From: Mycobacterium kubicae
Lineage (GTDB): Bacteria > Actinomycetota > Actinomycetes > Mycobacteriales > Mycobacteriaceae
Length of the DNA: 64,000 bases
Direction: 5' to 3'
NCBI RefSeq assembly: GCF_015689175.1
Contig: NZ_CP065047.1
Coordinates: forward strand, 1,426,001-1,490,000
Under the pieces are notes generated by a model. That model had not been told where the DNA came from. It ran no database searches and saw only the letters and a program-made list of their open reading frames with translations. The translations under genes and the position numbers were made by a program. Of this stretch, positions 63,767-64,000 are shown one piece after another; within the stretch, counting starts at the first letter, position 1, and each line of letters starts with the position of its first letter.

Positions 63767-64000
63767 CTACTCGAGTGGACGATCGGTGACGCGTTCGAGG
63801 AGCTGGGCAGCGACCGTGTGTAATTTGATGTTGCTGCGCTGGGACAGTTCGGTCAGCACGGCGAATGCTTCGTCGGCGGAGCAGCCGTTCAGCGCCCGGA
63901 TCAGGCCCTTGGCCTGGTCGATGGTGGAGCGAGAGGTCAACGCCTGCTCGAGTTGGGCGACCGTTTCCCGCGACTCCTGCCAGCGACGGGCATTGGCGAT
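63767..64000 (-). CDS. ANTAR-domain protein, C-terminal part
   Basis: The last 77 codons of a gene running off the right end of the window; TAG at 63767-63769. The visible part is an ANTAR RNA-binding domain: a leading helix RRWQESRETVAQLEQAL, then STIDQAKGLIRALNGCSADE and LSQRSNIKLHTVAAQLLERV. ANTAR proteins bind paired hexaloop hairpins and prevent transcription termination. The usual N-terminal GAF or response-regulator domain would lie outside. No ANTAR-type RNA target is evident nearby. Confidence 0.88.
   Translation of the reverse strand: MANARRWQESRETVAQLEQALTSRSTIDQAKGLIRALNGCSADEAFAVLTELSQRSNIKLHTVAAQLLERVTDRPLE

Overview
The window is high-GC actinobacterial DNA from a Mycobacterium. 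Three things support this: WhiB7 with its AT-hook, the AdnA/AdnB motor-nuclease pair, and a run of genes that follows, in reverse, the order I recall for M. tuberculosis Rv3217c to Rv3193c. Beyond 34.4 kb that order ends. The accessory genes there suggest a non-tuberculous species, but I cannot name it.

Bases 1-34,400 are core genome: isochorismate synthase (entC) with gpm2 and an acetyltransferase; a ParA-like ATPase; RhlE helicase; TB9.4 and its TetR neighbour; a DUF3152 protease-like protein; MoeZ; an alkyltransferase-like protein with LipV; the break-repair machine AdnAB; a TrkA-linked channel; NudC; mycoredoxin-1; UvrD2; whiB7 with promoter, upstream ORF and attenuator; an ABC1 kinase-like protein; a TOMM-cyclodehydratase-like protein beside a DUF2342 protein; a PDZ/Lon-like protease; and a UPF0182 membrane protein. 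Several intergenic spaces hold palindromic repeats, notably a three-copy 56-bp tandem repeat at 11578-11745.

Bases 34,500-50,620 are an accessory redox island: two F420-type luciferase-like oxidoreductases (one close to phthiodiolone ketoreductase), two paralogous FAD oxidoreductases, a GMC oxidoreductase, an alpha/beta hydrolase, a methyltransferase, Dps, an HD protein, a nitroreductase, a hydroxylaminobenzene-mutase-like membrane protein, and UbiX with UbiD. A shared motif (TGTCG, about 10 bp, then TGTGGGAA) recurs at five places in front of these operons, and a GlxA-type AraC regulator sits among them. I read this as one regulon. The nitroreductase, mutase and UbiX/UbiD set suggests processing of nitroaromatic or hydroxyarylic acids.

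Bases 50,630-59,540 hold a complete glycolate-to-glycerate pathway in two divergent operons: hyi-glxR-gcl-iclR and glcD-permease-glycerate kinase. Three TTCCG-N5-CGGAA-type palindromes mark likely operators of the IclR regulator.

Bases 59,600-64,000 hold initiator tRNA-fMet, whose 3' end is the target of an IS481-family insertion (15-bp target duplication). The IS separates the tRNA from a strong terminator. After it come a TetR gene, a frameshifted short-chain dehydrogenase, a SnoaL-like protein, an F420/NADP reductase-like protein and the end of an ANTAR-domain gene.
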